Under the pieces are notes generated by a model. The model made no database searches and had not been told where the DNA came from. It saw only the letters and a list, made by a program, of their open reading frames with translations. Position numbers and translations under genes: made by a program. Shown here in pieces: positions 62,954 through 64,000 of a stretch of 64,000 nt of DNA. Each line of letters begins with the position of its first letter. The stretch's first letter is position 1. Source of the DNA: Kiritimatiellales bacterium. GTDB lineage: Bacteria; Verrucomicrobiota; Kiritimatiellia; Kiritimatiellales; Tichowtungiaceae. The DNA lies in NCBI GenBank assembly GCA_041656295.1, contig JBBADV010000001.1:237075-301074 (forward strand). The letters are read 5' to 3'.

Positions 62954-63197
62954 TGTAGGCCGACTGGCCTCAGTCGGCGCGCCGCGTGAGGGCACGCGGC
63001 CTACAGTTTTTCATCCGTTTATATCCGCGGTTAAAAATCTTAGCGGTCTTTGCGGCCTTCCTGTTAGAGATTCTTAAACAAGAAGATCGCAAAGCGCGCG
63101 AAGAAGAGAACCACGAAGGGCACGGATTCATTACCCACGAATGACGCGAATTTTCACGAATGCGCAGAAACAGGATTCGTGTTTATTCGTGATATTA
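62954..63197. repeat. Repeat-rich intergenic region after fic
   Basis: 62955-63005 forms a bipartite hairpin: GTAGGCCGACTG...CAGTCGG and GCCGCGTGAGGGCACGCGGC closed by CCTAC, the GTAGG...CCTAC class. Then come TCATCCGTTTATATCCGCGG (63011), CTTTGCGG wording (63048) and CACGAATGACGCGAATTTTC (63136-63197). A palindrome CGTGATAT...ATATCACG (63188-63209) marks the edge of the transposase. No gene is visible. Confidence 0.7.
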
Positions 63198-63204
63198 GAG
63201 CATA

Positions 63205-64000
63205 TCACGATTGAGAAGCCGTAATATGACACGATGAAAACCATCCGGCAGCATCCTGCGGTGTGACCTGTGCGAATGCCCGGCTGATTGCGGCGGATAA
63301 TTCATCCTGTGTCCGGGCGCCCAGACGTCGCAGTAGGGTTTTGATTCTGCTCCACATCTTTTCAATCGGAGTGAAGTCCGGGCTGCAGGGCGGCAGGAAC
63401 TTTATCGTTGCCCCGCACGCTTCAATCAAACGAAGAGCTTCCGGATCATAATGGGTTCTGAGGTGATCCATCACAATGATATCGCCGGGCTGCACAGTGT
63501 GGGTGCCAATACCGCACGGATATACTCACGGAACACGGCGCCGTCTGATGGACCCTCCACCTCCATCGCTGCCGTCTGTCCGTTCAACCGGATCGACGAG
63601 ATCATCGTGGTGGTACACCCGTGTCCATGCGGCGCGTGTGCCAACAGCCGCAGACCATGACGGGCACGTCCGTGTAACCGGGTCATATTAGTTTTAGCGC
63701 CGGACTCGTCGATGAACACCAGACGGCCGGGATCAAGGTGCGGGAGTTCTGCGAGCCATTGTTCACGTAACCGCTCCACGTCTTCCCGTTTTTGTTCGGC
63801 AGCATGCAGCGTTTTTTTATACCGGTATCCGGGCCGGCTTAATGCGCGCTGAACCGCCATGATGGAGCAGTCCAGATCTTTAATCTCTGTCAACGTCGCA
63901 TCGGGGTGACGCTGAACCAGCCGGTCGAGTGCATCCAATGAGCTGCCGTGGAATACCGCCCGGCGGTGGCCTCGAGGCAGAGGCGCTGTACGGCCGGTTT
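63205..64000 (-). pseudogene. IS630-family transposase, frameshifted and cut by the window end
   Basis: The N-terminal part (63471-64000, open to the window edge) has LDRLVQRHPDATLTEIK and the first catalytic Asp in VFIDESGAKTNM. The C-terminal part is in another frame (63205-63495) with QPGDIIVMDHLRTHYD (second Asp) and DFTPIEKMWSRIK (catalytic Glu), the IS630 DDE set. The two frames meet near 63485-63495 at ACACTGTGCAGCCC: LAPTL in one frame continues as QPGD in the other. No slippery run of A or T is present, so this looks like an indel mutation rather than programmed frameshifting. The left IS end should lie near 63188-63200. Confidence 0.8.

Noticed and set aside
63471..63495. Programmed ribosomal frameshift in the IS630 transposase
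   Set aside because: The overlap lacks a slippery heptamer such as A6G; a simple indel explains the two frames.
1..64000. CRISPR arrays, rRNA genes, prophage structural genes
   Set aside because: No regularly spaced direct repeats, no rRNA sequence and no capsid, tail or terminase genes were seen on either strand.

Overview
This looks like about 64 kb of chromosome from an anaerobic Gram-negative bacterium of the Planctomycetota-Verrucomicrobiota-Chlamydiota group, most likely Kiritimatiellota. The phylum call is inferred from gene style and the dispersed repeats. An anaerobic lifestyle is supported by class III ribonucleotide reductase, a large pyruvate:ferredoxin oxidoreductase, a rubredoxin and a FeoAB ferrous-iron system. 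An outer membrane is supported by a TonB-dependent receptor, a DUF481 protein and an LbtU-like porin.

Layout. 1-9570: core genes, with a redoxin fragment and nrdD on the minus strand, a NrdR-like box, then dprA, topA, thrS and infC. TopA ends in three novel-looking repeats instead of zinc fingers, and infC appears to start at AUC. 9724-22975: tRNA-Asp followed by a 13-kb genomic island. The island is bounded by a 28-bp duplication of the tRNA 3' end and has a satellite-like module at its right end (integrase, an unknown gene, an excisionase-like HTH protein, a Cys-cluster protein, a PrimPol-type primase). Its cargo is two adjoining minus-strand gene groups: a HEPN-motif protein plus an 1100-residue helical protein, and three small membrane-associated proteins plus two Sel1-repeat proteins. 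23179-31933: a second accessory block with a type III-like restriction helicase-nuclease, a NYN protein, a methyltransferase gene broken by a frameshift and probable internal deletion, and a RelE-like/UvrD helicase fusion.

31978-60211: mostly core genes (ilvD, TonB receptor, mutL, a UroD-like/AraC pair, rubredoxin and PFOR, SDR, tatD, a BrnT/BrnA-type toxin-antitoxin pair, cysS, mpl, an acetyltransferase, DUF481, feo operon, LbtU-like porin, leuS). 60224-62953: an AT-rich accessory group with a lipoprotein, a DUF2235/Tle1-like hydrolase, a PD-(D/E)XK-like nuclease and a Fic protein whose motif histidine is tyrosine. The window ends in a frameshifted IS630-type transposase.

Two classes of dispersed repeat run through the core. 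One is a set of GTAG...CTAC inverted-repeat elements of about 50-80 bp. Two of these lie in frame inside mutL and mpl, and one supplies the stop codon of the AraC gene. The other is a set of short intergenic repeat phrases, some of which fold as terminators between convergent genes. The best candidates for undescribed systems are the HEPN/large helical pair, the small-membrane-protein/Sel1 group, the in-frame repeat elements and the TopA C-terminal repeats.
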